Origin: Agelaius tricolor
Lineage: Eukaryota; Chordata; Aves; Passeriformes; Icteridae
Assembly: GCA_023055355.1 (NCBI GenBank)
Contig: JALJCS010000029.1
Span: forward strand, 434,001 to 498,000
Length of the DNA stretch: 64,000 nt
Reading direction: 5' to 3'
Part shown: positions 10,336 to 23,879 of the stretch, piece by piece
Numbering within the stretch: the stretch's first letter is position 1
Layout of the letters: every line of letters begins with the position of its first letter
Notes under the pieces: generated by a model
Told to the model about the DNA's origin: nothing
Databases searched by the model: none
The model's input: only the letters and a program-made list of their open reading frames with translations
Program-made: the position numbers and the translations under genes

Positions 10336-12641
10336 CATTGCATTGTTGGCTGCACAGTTTAGAAGCTTCAAAATAAAAGGCAATTGCAGCATGGCCTCTT
10401 CATTTTAGAAAGTTTTCTGGGCCATCAGCTGCTCAACATGTAACTTGCACCCACTGAACTGCATTCAGCTTCCTGGAGATATGCACTTTCCCTCAAGATC
10501 TAGGTACCATCTTGCACTCGAACGCTTGAAGATCCCAAACCGCTTCAAAATGTCCAGCGGCTGCTCTCAAAGAAAAAGTCCTACAACAAAAAGGCAGTGC
10601 TGGCCATAACGGTCCCTTTGCAGTCTGTCAACCAAACGAAACATACTAGCGATTCTCACGTACTTTCTCAATGATACATATACGTGCATCAGCACATTCT
10701 CTCAAAGTGACAGAGACTATCGCTACAGCCAAGCGTTTTCAGCTGCACTTCTGACTGACAGATGTGCCAGGACAGAAGGCATTTGCCAACCTACCCTCTT
10801 TCCTGTGCAACCTGACATTGGCAGCGCAAATATTTTCACATTCTTTCATTGTGGCCATGTCCAAAGCAGCTAAAGATCACACAGGTGGAAGTGTCAAGAC
10901 AGAAGATGTTCTCAAAGTAACTCCTTTTTTTTCTAAACAGCTTTTAAACTGCGCACAACGCTTTGTATCTTCTTTCCCACATAGACCTGCCCTCACTTTT
11001 TCACACTCACATCTTTGTTGCAAACATCCAGCAGATGTTTGCGTAGAAAAAGGCTCTAGAAATAAAAGCGAGACTTGGGCTGCACCTTCTGCCTGCCCTG
11101 TGTAAGCCACATCAAGCTCACCAGTGCGCTCTGTCCTTCCCTTTTCCGCTGCAACTACCATTGTGTTCTCTGGATCTCGGAACCTAAAGGTAGGCACATT
11201 GGTTTCCACAGAAGGGCCATAGGTAGCGGCACAAATAGCTTTCACTGAACTTTAATCCTTACCACTGCCACCATGAGTTTGGTTGGTAGGCCAGTAGGAG
11301 TCATGCTCCTTTTACAGCTGGTATGCGGCAGCCACCAGCCCAGTGCTCTTCGACTCTTGTAACCAATCCTGCTTTTACTCTCCCGGAGGGGATTAGGCAT
11401 CTGTTTCTCACACAGATCATTGTGGCAGCAGCCAACGGCTCTAGTGCGCTGCTTCTGCCAAAAGACACTGGGGCCAGGCACTTACCTTCTCAGCACTACG
11501 TAGCCCCGTATTCTGCGTCTCTTGTCGTCCAGATCATACCGCAAAGCGTTTCACAGAGAAAAAATGTGCCAGGACAACAGCTTGGCTGAAGTGTACCCCT
11601 GAAACTGGTGGAAGTTTGTATTTGCACCACATTCAAGGGGCAGTCCTCTTTCCTATACAACCTGCAAACTGCTGTCTGTTCCCAGTGCCCTCTGCCCGCT
11701 CCTTCTTACCTTGAAGTACCATGCCAAAGAGGGCTCTGTGCTGAGGTCTCAGAAGAAGAGGGAAGCAGATGTGTTTGTAAAGTGGACTGTCTGTTAGTCA
11801 CTTCCCTCTTCAAAGCAGCGTGTTCCATGCCAAGCAGACAACAAAGCAACAAAAGATGAGTGTGACTCTGCAGTCAAATCCTGCAATGTTCCCAGAAGTG
11901 AATTTCTCTCTTCTAGAGGACTGACTTGTATGAAGTGGCGTGGTTGTTTCCTTCCATTAGAAGGGCAACTCATCTAGCCAGGCTTCATCACCCCCTGCAT
12001 CTTTTGGGGTAGTTCTTGGAAGAAAATAGATAGCAACTTTTCCACTCCACATGATTCATGTTTCATTCTCTTCCTTCTGTACTTCAGGGAACAAGCTATC
12101 AATTCCCTACTCTTTCTATGAAAAGGCATGAAGCTATTAGTTAAATTCCCATAGATATAATAAGGAATCAAAGTCTTTTATGCCTGAAGGGCAGGCCCTT
12201 ATGGTATGAAAAGTATGGATTGTCAAGGGTGGAAGAAGATCTGTATGAAAAGGGAGAAAGCCCAGAAGCATGCAGGGATTTTCAGGTATGAAAGGGAAAA
12301 CGACATTAAATTGTCAAGGGAAAGAAATTGAAAGAGGCAGGAGGGAGAAGGGAGGCGGAGGAGGCAAATGCTGCCTTTGAGGCAGCTGACACAAGGACCG
12401 TCGGCCTCATGAGCAAACAAGAAAACCAAATGAAACTTCACAGCAATCTCATCCACAACTTAGTGGACAAATGCGCAAACCCATTTCTTCATTTATTATG
12501 TGTCTAATATATAGAGAGATGTTCTTCATTCTGACAGAATTTTCAGGGAGCAAGCTAGTGTAAGGCACCTGGAACCAATGGTGTATTGGAAATGGCCAAC
12601 ATGCAGAACACGCTCCATCCTGAACGCTACCACAGCAGAAT
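10336..12641. other. Unclassified region with members of a diverged repeat
   Basis: No gene is recognised. Blocks around 10530-10800 and 11390-11670 share scattered words with 6540-6800: GTGCCAGGACA near 6769, 10763 and 11563, GCGATTCTCAC near 6664 and 10649, and AACCTGCAAACT-like words. The spacing of the last two is about 800 bp. 11700-12640 shows nothing I can name. Confidence 0.4.
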
Positions 12642-13020
12642 CACAGGATCATAGAATGGCCGGGGTAGACAAAGACCTTAAAGGCCATCTAGTTCTCTGA
12701 CATGGGCGGGGACACCTTTTACTTGCTCAGGTTGCTCAGAGCCCCATCCAGCCTGGCCTTGAACACCAGGTTGGGGTGTCCATAACTTCTCCAGGCTCTC
12801 TGTGCCAGTGCTTCACCACCCTCACAGGGAAGAATTTCTTCCGAGTATCTAATTTCAACCTGCCCTCTTTCATTTTGAAGCCATTGCCCATTGTCCTGTC
12901 TCCAGAGTTGCTAATGAAGAGTCCCTCTCCTGCTTCCCTTCAGATATTGGAAGGTGTTGTGAGGTCTCCATGCAACCTTCTCTTCACCAGGCTAAACAGC
13001 CCTAACTCTCTCAGCCTGTG
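12642..13020 (-). mobile_element. CR1 retroposon fragment (3' end), minus strand
   Basis: Read on the minus strand this is the 3' end of a chicken-repeat-1 LINE: the end of the reverse-transcriptase reading frame and the conserved tail, finishing at ATAGAATG-like words near 12650. The plus-strand words AGCCCCATCCAGCCTGGCCT and TTCTCCAGGCTCTCTGTGCC are characteristic of avian CR1. An LTR abuts it at 13021, so the CR1 may continue beyond 14222, but I could not follow it there with confidence. Confidence 0.88.
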
Positions 13021-14222
13021 TGTCATGGCTTGACACTGGCACAATGCCAGTGCCCCCTGAGTATACTCTCTCCCTGGTTTCTGCTGTGAGATGTGACCAG
13101 GAATAAGCAAAGCAGGCTCCCACTTAGGAAAAAAAAAAAATTATTAACTAAACTACAAGGGAAAGGAAAAGAAAAAAAAAAAAGAAACACACAAGGAAAA
13201 TGAAAACTTCACAAATACATCTCCTCCTCCTCCTCCCCAAATTCCCAATACAATACATCCCCAAATCTTCGACTCTTGGTCCAGCACCACCCTTCAGAAT
13301 ACTCAATCCTCAGTTCATCAAGAGGAGAAGAAGTCTTTCTTGTGCCAATGGTGACCTCTTCCTTTCATGTCCACTGCTCTCACCACTGAACAGAGACCAG
13401 AGCTGCTTCTAGGGTCGACTTTTAAGGATGCTTCGTCCCACTGCAAAAAGGCACAGTCTCAACTTTGGGACATCTGTCCCCCCCATATTTTTCACCCCCT
13501 GGGGCCGAGGGGTACCCACACCGAAACCTCTTGGTCCTGAGGCATTGCCTCCCCCTAGAATGCAGTCCCTGTATCACAAGGAAACATGGCTCTGTCCATG
13601 GCTACACACAAAGAGTCCAGCATAAGCTACTCCATCATCTCTTCCACCTGCCTTCTTCTCTATTTCTCTCGTGGCCCATTTCCTCTTATCTCCTCTATAT
13701 CTCTCTTCTCATTCAACTCCAGGAGGATTAGCATTTTTCCATCATCCAAGAAAAGGGTTAAAAATCTGAGGCTCTGTCTGTCCAGAACTCCCATGGCTGC
13801 CCTGCCAGGCACCTTCTTGCACTCCCCTCTTCTCCTTCTCGGCCGGCCAAGAACAGGCACCAGCTCTCTCTCTATCTCTCCTGGGGGGGCGGGGGGGGGC
13901 TGCCCGATGCCTCTCAGTGCTCCTCCACCCTTCCATCCTGCAGGGGCCTTCACCTCCCTTCTGGCCAGGGACCCAGCCTACCTCACCGGGCCGGGTGGCT
14001 TCCCCTGCCCCGCCCAGCCCGCAGCCAGGCAGGGGAGATCTGAACCTTTCCCTGACCGGAACCCAAGAGAGCCTCCCAGGGGAGAGCCCTGCTTTTAACC
14101 CCGTGTTCTCAGAGGCGCATCCAATGTCCCAATGGCCACCTTAGGTGCCAATATTAAAATCTGAACATCCATTGGCCTCACCACAGCATCCCAGAAAACA
14201 CATTTCCTGTCAAACCACCACA
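13021..14222 (-). mobile_element. Solo LTR, 1202 bp, ERVL-like, with perfect 5-bp TSD
   Basis: The minus-strand element runs from TGTGGTGGTTTGACAGGAAA at 14222 to the inverted TGTCATGG end at 13021. The duplication CTGTG lies at 13016-13020 and 14223-14227. A 5-bp TSD and a length above 1 kb suit the ERVL-type LTRs common in birds. It contains A-rich tracts (13129-13180) and a G-rich run near 13879-13900. Open frames across it (for example at 13586-14098) are by-products of its C-richness. It landed beside or inside the CR1 fragment at its left. Confidence 0.87.
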
Positions 14223-14227
14223 CTGTG

Positions 14228-15877
14228 GGATATGCTCTTGTCCTGAATACTGAACTGCAGTATTGTCTGATGATTTTTTGAATCCTTTGAAGGCATTTTG
14301 AATTCTTTTTCAGCCTTAAATTAGACTAAATAGCTTTGATTTGTGGGTATTGAGCAACAGAAATCACTGCCCTGGCTTGCCTTTTTTACAGCTCCTTTCC
14401 GTGGGAGACTCGCTGCAAACGTCACAGCTGGTGAGACAGTGGGCACACCATCATTCTGAAAGAGCTTTGCACAGTAAACATAGAGGAGGATTAAATATTG
14501 AAATGCAGATGACAGGAGCTGCCCAATGGACTCTGCTGGTGGAAATCAAATACTAGTCTAGTCTTTTGAATGCAAATAATTCCTCCCAATGAGGCCAGAC
14601 AGGCTTGTTTGCCTTTGAATCTGAGCATGTGGACAGTAGTGGATGGTCTACAGGTTGAAAACAGTGTAGATACTTCTCCTTTTTTTCAATAGTGGCTCAG
14701 AAACTGAAAAGGCAGCTACCAAATGGTAAATACATCCCTACAGATTCAAAAATGGTTGTTCTTAAGTTGCATCTCCACCATAACAACAAATTGTTAGAAC
14801 TAAAATACAGATGGGAATTTTATAGCTTCTCAGAAATGAAGCAGGAATTGGCCAATGGGCCTTAGCAGTAGCTACAAGTTTTTCAGCATGAGGCATCTCA
14901 AAAGTATTTTAACCGTACAGAACTTTTCTGTACTTTTGGCCTTTTATCTCAAGGATGCATCCAAAAAAAAAAGGAAAAAAACGCCAAGAAAAATAAAAAA
15001 GAACAAACCCTACCAAATATATATATATATATATATTACATGACTAAGATAATAAGCACAATCAGTAACCTATATAGAAACAGAACCCATGGTTTTTAAC
15101 TTTCAACCTTGTCTTCTCAACACACTCTCGAAAATGGAATTGTTTCCCTATCTGCCTTGAAACATTTTGGAGCAAAAAACACTCTAAGGTCCTGAGAGGT
15201 GTTTTGGTCAAAAATCCCTTCTTCTGGTTTTCTGTCCAGAAGCAGAGTAATGGAGGGGAAAGCTGGTAGCTGGCCAAAGGAGGTAGGAAGAGTAATCATC
15301 ATCCACAACACTGGGGCTAAAGAAATTTCCACAGAAAATTACCTGCCTTATTACTTGCTCATGTGGTGGGTTGAAAGCTCAGAATCTGTTTCCATGTTTC
15401 CCATCCCTCGAATAGGGGATGTTCTATTTCACAGAATTCGAGCTCCTCAAACTTCAGTCCTGCCAGAACAGCCTGCCACGTGCTGTCATAGGGGATCTGC
15501 TGATGCCCACTGACTCTTACCAGTCTAGTGCTCGTCACTGTTGCAGATCAAGAACTACTGAATAGTTCTGATGAATGCTCTTAGAGTGGTTGAAAACAAG
15601 GAAAGAATGACTAGACATTTGTATGATCAAATCCCCTGATGGAATAAAAACAGGCCAGGACAACAAGCTTAATAAATGTATTCATTGTCATAAGAAGGGA
15701 GATGAAGGGTCCAAAAGATTACTTGCATACTTACTGTTCTAAATCCCTTGTTATCTGGTAAATTGCAAAGGATGCCCGGCTTTCACCAAAATGCAAATCC
15801 GATTAAAATGTGAAGCCTTACACTTTACTGGATATAAAACTTCATCATCCATTTTTAAATCTTAGAGATTGCAATGT
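14228..15877. other. No recognised gene or element
   Basis: Ordinary AT-rich sequence. It holds only simple repeats: an A-rich tract at about 14965-15005 and (TA)n at about 15018-15037. No coding signal stands out on either strand. Confidence 0.5.
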
Positions 15878-16477
15878 TGTCCTGGTTTAGGGCAAATTTG
15901 GAGGAGAATTTCCAAATGAGGGCCCCTCCCCGCAACTGGTTTGGGAAGGATTCCTCAGAGAGAAGTGGAACGAACCTGTTTATTTAATAGGCACAGCACC
16001 CCCCAGCACGCAAAAGGAACAATTCCGGATGACACCGCTCTGAAAAAGATGACAAATTCAGAAAGTCTCTCTTGGGGGGGTGCTCACTCTCTTCTCAGTC
16101 CCTCCGGCGCTGGGCCAGCTGCTGCAGGCCACAAGGTGCAAACTCTCGGTGTTTCCCAGGTCCCAGTCCGGAGCAGGTTCAAAATGGTCAGTAAAAGGAA
16201 AGGAGAAATGGTCCAGGAAGAAATTTGGACAGTTTAGCTAAACTAGCTAATGAGCAAAAGCAAGCAGTAGCGAAGCAAGCAAGAGTGAGAGAGAGCAAAG
16301 CGAAAAGCAAAAGCAGGAAAAGCAAAAGCTACAGTCTCTGTGTCCCGCCAGGCTGATAAGAAAACCAAAACAAAACATTCCCTCTTCAGAGCCAGTCTTA
16401 AAGGTACAGAACATTATATCCAACATTCACAGAACACATGAATGGGGATACAAGCATCATAACGTCACCCTAGGACA
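15878..16477 (-). mobile_element. Solo LTR of family A, 600 bp, minus strand
   Basis: The ends are TGTCCTGG...CCTAGGACA, which read TGTCCTAGGGTGAC...AAACCAGGACA on the minus strand. It closely matches 43039-43710 (plus) and the outer LTRs at 30427-31775 and 33609-34880 (both minus). The flanks AATGT (15873-15877) and GATGT (16478-16482) agree at four of five positions, an aged 5-bp TSD. The minus strand carries AATAAA near 15990. A degenerate AGCAAAAGC-rich tract lies at 16255-16330. No internal region of this family is seen anywhere in the window. Confidence 0.86.
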
Positions 16478-16482
16478 GATGT

Positions 16483-18429
16483 ATTTCCTATTAATACCTT
16501 AATATTAGTAAGGTTTAGAGCTGGAATTCAGAGGGAAAAGAAAGCTATTTTGAATTCATTCTATTCAATCATCTTGTCTGGACTGTCTCTTCCTGCTTTT
16601 CACTTCTGAAACTCTGTATGAAAGGCATAGAGTTCTGGATTAATTCTTTTCAACAGTTTCCCCTGTTATTCTTCTTTAAAGGCAAACCTGAAAAATCCAC
16701 ACTTTCTTTCCCAACCACTTCTAAAATTCCATTGAGAAGCAAAAAAAAACCCCATCAAACAACTAAATCTCTGCTCCAATTTGTAGGAAAAAAACCCCAT
16801 GCCATTAACTGCTTTCCTAACATTTTCTTTCTCTTGTATTAATATGGCAACCTTTTCTTGCTTTTATAGATTAGAACCAAATTCTTAAAGCTATAAGGAA
16901 ACACAGGTTTACTGTAGCTGATTCTGAGATACAGTAGTCCAGCAAGGAGGTCAGACCTCAAAAGAAGCGTCTGTACAACAAGATTCAGCACAACGTTGAG
17001 ACATATTAGCTATTGTTCAAGAAAAGCCGCCAAAATGAAACTGCTTAGACTTCTATCCTATCATGGGTGCCTGCTTCCAGAACCTGACCTAAGTTGCTGG
17101 AAACTAGCTGCAATATGACTGCAAACAATGCTGTGAATGTAGGACATTGTTATTCTTCTCTTCCATTGAAAACCCCAAGTGGAGTTGCGTCATTTTCTTA
17201 AAAATTCTCTATTTCCTTCCAAACTGGTAAAATAATGATAAATAAAGTGTTCTGTTCATACAGTTTAAATCTAATAATGTTCAAAATGAAAAAAAAAAAA
17301 AATTCATTCAGCTATGGTCTGCAATAATAGAGCCGAGAGAAGAGGAACCAGTCTGGCCTACAAAATAAAGTGAAGCAGAATTTGGGAATTTGGAACACCT
17401 TACGATGTAATATTTAAAGAAAAAAAAGAAATAAAATGTAACCTACCCAAACTCAATCAGTGATGCACCGACAGAGAAAAAAGAACTCATTACTACTAAT
17501 ATTTCTTTCATTCTCAGACAAGAAGTTAAATTATCCTCTTGAATGCACGGAAGATTGTTGCGAAAGACAGCAGCCTTCTTCTTTACAACATATTCTTCAG
17601 AACTCCAGGAGACAAATCATTAGAGCGATGAGGCTCTTTCTCTCTGTAAAACTTCCAGAGCATAGCCAATATTATATTCCTTTAGAGATCCTCACCGCCC
17701 TGGGCGACTGGTGGATAGTCTACAGCTCCAGTACATCAGCCAGACGCTCTGCCTTATTTAGCATGGCTACTGCAGCAAGGACATCATCTCTACTGGCTTT
17801 CTATCCAAAATACATGCAAGGCACAACAAAGAATATACCCAAAACACTGAGCACAGCCTATGGCCTTCAAAACAAAAATCTCACGATGGCAATACTGGAT
17901 CTTCTGATCCAAACCATCGGGAAATATTTCTTTAGAGGCGAAAAAAGCTCCTGTTGATTGTACAAAAAATAGTGATGTAAACCAGAGTTGCATGACCCAG
18001 TATTTCTATTGAACTGGAACTATTTTGATCAATATTATGGATCCATTTCTTTTCAGGGCATTTGGTAAAAAATGTAAAGTATAGTTTAAAAGGAATTATT
18101 GGATGCGTACTAAGTACTAGGGATTAGTTAAGGTGTTGGTTTTGCATGGCTTGGTTTTTGGTGGGGAGGGAAGAAGCCAGCCACAGAAGTGAATCTTTTG
18201 TGAAAAGCTCCTAGAAGCTTCCTCCATGCCTGGCAAAGTGAATCCCTGCTTGGCACTAAGAACAGACATGCTGCTAAGCCAATTAGACAAGCAGTAATAT
18301 ATTTCAGAAGGAAATCAAATCTGCGGCCAATTAACTTTTAAGTTTGCTAATTTTTTGGTTGGCACCTCTTCTGGTTTGAAAGCAAAACCAGCAAGAGATG
18401 CTGTCGCTGTTGCAGTGTGTGTTTTTGAT
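16483..18429. other. No recognised gene or element
   Basis: AT-rich sequence with short A runs (near 16741, 17289 and 17420). A 165-codon open frame at 17460-17957 on the plus strand has no recognisable motif, no convincing start context and no visible partner exon, so I do not call it a gene. Confidence 0.45.
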
Positions 18430-19026
18430 TGTAATGCAGTTTGAGTAGTCAGTTTGATAATACTTCCTGTTTTGTGCTGTTGGAGCATATTTTATTATTA
18501 AGGGATTGTTCCTTTCCCCCCGTGTTATTAGTTTTTGCCCTAGTTGTCCATCTCCCCACAGACCTGCCCTTTTGTTCCCTTTTCCTCCTCCCACTGAATG
18601 CCAATCCCTCCCCAAGCCTGCCCCTTTCTCTAGAAACTTCCCTATCAATTTTATAGTCTTCAAAACCCCATTGGTTTGTTTAAGTTATTCTCCTCCCCTG
18701 TAGTCCCCTATTGGTTTAAACATTGTATTCCCCGCCTTGTGGTCCAGCCCCAGTTGCTCCCAGTGTGTTCAAGATTGTATCCTCCTCTGGCACCTCTCCC
18801 CATTTCTAAGTTGATGTATGCATTTGGGTCAGTGTCTTTGTGTCCCTGACCCTCCAGGGAAGAAACTCCTTGGGAAAACATACAGAAGACCTCTCCCTGT
18901 TCCTTGTCCCTGCCCTCGGCGCAGTCCCATCCCCAATGCAGTCCACCTGTGCCATAGAGCAGCTGTGCCCTACAGCTGCACCCTGGATTTGACAGCTTTC
19001 TGGGGGCAGCCCACTCTGGCTGTTGG
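18430..19026. other. LTR-like or promoter-like sequence, unresolved
   Basis: A C+T-rich stretch with two CCATTGGTTT/CTATTGGTTT words (inverted CCAAT boxes) near 18668 and 18706 and a sharp boundary with the LTR at 19027. It may be the U3 part of another LTR or internal sequence of an ERV. I could not find matching ends or a target duplication. Confidence 0.25.
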
Positions 19027-19599
19027 TGTCAGGAGCTAGTTGGTCTGAAGAAATCCAGCATGGCAGCAAGCCTCCAAGTCAGAAATACAATTTATTAGGA
19101 AAAGGGGAAAAACCAAATACATGCAATGATACAAAAGAAAAACCACGGACAGAATACAACCTGTCACCCTGCTAGTTAGGGTGGTGGCAGCAGTCCGGAT
19201 GAAATGGCCTTGTTGAAGTGGTGATCCTGTAGAAACCATCTGGTAGCTCTTGTCCTCTGAAGACCCAGTGGGTGAGGGTGGCCGTTCCTCTAGGAAGCCA
19301 GTGGAAAGACTGCTTGTGGTGTCCCAAAACTCAGATTATATCCAGCTGGGGATGCTTAGCTCCTGCCCCCTGGGCAGAGCATCTTGCAATGGGCTCAAAG
19401 TGTTCTGAGTCATGCGGTGGTTCCTTGATTACCCTCTAAACAGAAATGGCTCCTGGAGGGAGTCATCTCTGAATCATGTGGCAAGACATGGATGGCCCCG
19501 TTAAGAGATAAGGAGATAAGGAAAAAACGATGCCCCTCCCGGTTTCAGCAGCTCTTGAGGTTGGGAGCAGAAAACATTTTTATATTGTAGCCTAGGACA
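19027..19599 (-). mobile_element. Solo LTR-like element, 573 bp, minus strand, no TSD found
   Basis: On the minus strand it starts TGTCCTAGGC and ends CTCCTGACA. It has a TATA-like GATATAAT and, further on, CCTAATAAATTG as polyadenylation signal followed by a U5-like tail: a complete LTR layout. The flanks (GTTGG on the left, ATACA on the right) do not match, so either one end is miscalled, the flank was rearranged, or this is one LTR of a broken provirus with remnants at 18430-19026. Confidence 0.65.
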
Positions 19600-21249
19600 A
19601 TACAGGATGAATGCTTTTGCATTTGCAGGAAGTTTGTGTGGATTTGAAAAGCATCCTTATAGCAGAGGCACAAAAGTATTCTCCTACCCTTTTAAATCAT
19701 CTTCAAACCAAGCAATTCTCACAATAAGGTAGCGCATGAATGACTTGCAAGTGAGTTGAAGAAACACGGCAAAGATAAGTAGTGTTCAACTGCAGAGAAT
19801 CGTTTAGGGACACCATACCTTTATATACCTTTATATTTTAAATTAGGAAGCATGGATGGACCGTTTTTTTCCCCTTAGTTGACTACAGAACCAGCGGTCC
19901 CTTGCGGGAGGGTGTTTGGATTCAAGATGACACTGGCAGCTAAGAGCATGGCTACATAGAAGGTGCTACTTTGAGACCAGAACATTCAACTACTTCAAGG
20001 CAGATAGGAGAAGAGCTGACTAGTGACAGCTCTGAGCAGAAGAGTCTGTGGCTTATCCTGTGGGAACAATAGTAAGACATTTCAATTGAAAAACCCCATT
20101 CATTTCCAAGGAGCAAACATCAGTAAAAATAAAAGGTCAAGTAAAGACACCCTAGTGCTCTTCTTATCAGAAGCATGTTCCTCCATATGAGAGTATTTAG
20201 GAAAGGACAGTCCATTCATGAAGAAAGGTGTGCCAGTTAGAAAACCTGTAGAACACTACAAGACAAACTCACACAATATACATCCTCAAATGCAAAATGA
20301 AGAAATAATAATTTCAAGCTTCCGTGGAATTAATTGCATTTTATTTGTTCTTTTCATTTCAGCTGCTCTCAAGTTATTTTTTAAGACTGAATTTTATGAA
20401 TTCAGCAAAGCTCTCTTTTTGAATGTCTGCATACCCCTATAAAACACTGAGGTGACAAAGAGAACGGCAGTGGAAGGAAACCTGGTCCACCTCCCCCTCC
20501 TTGAAGCTTTAGGCCAGCGAGTGATTAGAATTTAGTCACTTCATGTGCTTTACCAAGAGAGAATGTTTTCCAGCCTTTATCTTGCCTTTTGGAGCTGATT
20601 CACTTTGTAGTCATAAATTCTTGACTCAGTTGGTGAGAAACAATGGCATTACAGCCGTGGATGTTAAAGTGCACTGATGGGAAAGGAAGTTTTCATCTTC
20701 AGGTCCTTGCTTCAGTAAATCTTCCAAATTCATCAGAAAGAAAGTTCCCAGACCGGTAATCCCCACTCAAATGACCTAATTCAAATAGTCTGTAGGCATA
20801 AGAGGCATCAAGCAGGTGCTGTCATCTGTTAGGGGAATAGCCAGCCAGTACATGATTGTCTAGTTGGGCGGCAACAATTTTGGAAAGAATTTAGTTTTTT
20901 TTGTATTGCAAGTGAATGGTCAATACATTTTATTAGTGGATACGGGTAAAAGAATGTCTTCTGCATCCTTTCAGAGGGGAAGCTTCCCTAGATCTAAAGC
21001 TGCTCAGCTCCACGATAGGATGCTTTGTCTGAAAAGGGAACTCAAGTCTTTGTCCTTTTGGATGGCTTCTATAGTTTTTCACTCACTCTTCAGGTAGCTG
21101 TTAATATGTTCTGTTATCCCTTGCAAACTTTTATGGGCATAGTCACTGAATTGGTACGTATTCCATGAAGTCCACAGGCCCTGTTGAGATGCAGCCACAG
21201 GTCTCAAGGGTGTTAGCAGATGTTATTCTGAGGCCACTCCTAATGATGT
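19600..21249. other. No recognised gene or element
   Basis: Ordinary intergenic-looking sequence. Nothing I can name on either strand. Confidence 0.45.
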
Positions 21250-21910
21250 TTGATGGATCATAGTGACTGAGGAAAGTGCCCAAAGACTGGATGAAAGCAA
21301 ATGTCACCCATCTTGGAAAAAGGCAACTAGGAGGACTTGGAAAAGTACAAGCCAGCCAGCCAGCGTCATTTTTATCCCCAGGAAGTTGATGGAGCAGCTA
21401 TTGCTGGAAAGCATTGCCAGGCACATGAAGGAGGACAAAATGACATAGTCAGCATGGATTTACCAGGGGAACTTGATGCTGAACAACTTTTTAAACTCCT
21501 CTGATGAATCAACTTGCCCGGTAGATGAAGGGAATATTGTCTGCCTGGGCTTCAGGAAGGTTTTTGACATTTATCTAGGTGGCAGCACACAGACATCCCA
21601 GAAGTGTGCAAAGAGGAGGGAACCAGTGTCTTTTCAAGGATGCTCAGTGAAAAGACAAGAGGCAGTAGGCACACACTGAAATACAGGAGATTGCCTCTGC
21701 ACATCAGCAAATGATTTTTTACTGTGAGGGCGACTGAACCACGGCACAGACTGCCCAGAAAGATGGTGGAGCCTGGATCTTTGAAGACATTAAAAGTACA
21801 CCCAGATATAATCCTGGGCAAGAGGCTCTAGGTATCCTGGTTTAAGCAGGGGGGTTGGACCTGGTGAGCCCCACTGACGCCTTCCACTCTCGTTCATTCT
21901 GTGCTAGTGA
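21250..21910 (+). mobile_element. Old CR1 fragment, plus strand
   Basis: The left part resembles the CR1 reverse-transcriptase region: a block reading like 'cagcatggatttaccagggg' (near 21450) followed by a block like 'ggcttcaggaaggtttttga', which corresponds to the conserved segment around the palm domain. The right part (21715-21900) is the CR1 3' end, with words such as GGGGGTTGGACCTGGTGA. Many substitutions and gaps show it is old, and the middle appears deleted. Confidence 0.75.
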
Positions 21911-23879
21911 ATTCTCTTAGAGATGCATTTCAAGCAGTGGCATGACAAAGATCTGTGCAGAGAGAGATCCAAATGGACATGGGATCTAAGTTCCTTAAGT
22001 AGTGCTCAAGAAGAATGCAAAACTCTGGGATAAGTGTCTCTTCCATAACTGAATCCCTTTCACGGGAAAATTCCCCAGCTATAGAAAGATCTTCTGATAG
22101 GCATGCTTAAGACTGACACTGGCTGAGCAAATTTCTCCCTATGTGTGTTTAAGACCAATTAGGATCTTCAACATGTTGTCAACATAGTCACAGAATGTAT
22201 ATTGTTAAGAAGGGACAACTTACATCAGAATGGCAAATTTTGGTCCACAAAATGTATTAATGTATGGGAACTATCTACTTGGGTTGAAAATAAAAAGAAA
22301 GAGTTAGTCTTTATTTATCAATTCCATCGCAATATTGATGAGGTAAGAAAAAGACCTTAGTCCTTAACCTTCTTAACTCAAGCAAAGATTTTTTAAAATT
22401 CCTTGTAAAAAATGTATCCTAATTATCAGACTATGAAACAATTTTAGTTGGGGAAAAAAGTTCCAAAATTGTGTAGATAGTGGTAAAGAAGCCAAGAAAA
22501 TAGGTAAGAAACAAAAAGAGAGCAAAAGAGTCAGCTTCAGTCTGCAAGCTCGTTGTAGAAGTAATCTGCTAGAAAAAGGAACCCCCAGTTGAATTTCCAA
22601 TGGATTCATGCACTTGATTCAGTAACTAGTCAATGTAAAAACCAATCCTTTTGTACAACTTCTCCCAGCAACAAAAACCCCAACAGCTTGACACCACCAT
22701 CATGCCTGTCCCAGATGTATTTTAAAAGAAATTACCCTTTCTTGAAACTCTATTTGCATAAAAGTTGCAAGACATTGGAGGGATTCTCCACATTCTCATT
22801 TCTCCATGTGGCTTGAAAGTCTATTTGATAAAATATGCAACAAAGCATATGATTTATAAGGTAGGGTAAAATGGATGATTTGGGAATTGATCTCTTGTTG
22901 ATATTAAACTTCATATCCACTCTCTGTGAAGTTTCTAAAAGAAATGATGGAGCTGAGGCATGAATCTGCCACAACAAGTGTTAAGCAAACATACACACTC
23001 CCCTTCACATGCCCCCCTTCCACACACACCTAGGCCCACACAGAGGTCAGCATAGCAGATGATGAACACCTTGGAAAAGACCGAAATGCTAAATACCTCT
23101 CTTTGGGGGCAAAATAGCTGGTGCAACAATTCAAATATCTGGTGTAAAAATTCTGTTTAATATCTACCTCCTATTTAAAACACAGCTTTTCATTTAATTA
23201 TATGTAGGGAATATTTTCATATTATTTGTTTCTTTACAATTACTCTGTTCTCATGTGTTGTATGTCTAGGAATATTTTCTTCTAAAAATAGAAAAAAATA
23301 GATAATATCCTTTCAGAAGAAAACATTGGTTTATACAATTTTAAACCATCGTGATATGGAAGAATTCTTTTGTCCCTCACTAAGGTGGAAGAACTATTTG
23401 GATCACAGATCATTTACAATGAAATACTTTACCTTTTTAAGATGCTTTCAGTCAATTTCATATCCTCATTGCTTATTCATTGTAAACAGTAATTTTTCAG
23501 TGAAGGGAAAGTGTGTGGTATATCTACATTATGTTCAAACCCAATTCCTACTAAAGGCCAGGCTGAGCTCCAGTAAATAATGTCCTGAATAATATTTTGC
23601 CGCCTTCTTTGGCACTTCATGAAATCCTAACATGAGGAAGTGTTGAAATACAGAGATTTTGTCCCGTGTAGAAACCCATCCCATGTATTTTATGCTGTAA
23701 TTCTTCTCTCTTTTAAAATTTGCTATCTTCTGCATAGTTTTCATTAACCTGTTACAGTAGTGAAAATCACAGATCAAGGTAATTTTGTAACACTTTGATT
23801 TTACCCCAAGAACTTGCTCCTATACTTCAATCTGAGTTTCTTCTAGATTCAAACTTTGTTTCTCTACCATCAAGAGTCT
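21911..23879. other. No recognised gene or element
   Basis: AT-rich sequence without recognisable genes or transposons. A short CA/CACA-rich patch lies near 22990-23040. Confidence 0.45.

Noticed and set aside
13586..14098. 170-codon open frame
   Set aside because: Lies entirely inside the 1.2-kb LTR with a perfect TSD; open because of C-richness.
17460..17957. 165-codon open frame on the plus strand
   Set aside because: No recognisable domain, no repeat or partner exon, ordinary AT-rich surroundings; one such frame is expected by chance in 64 kb.
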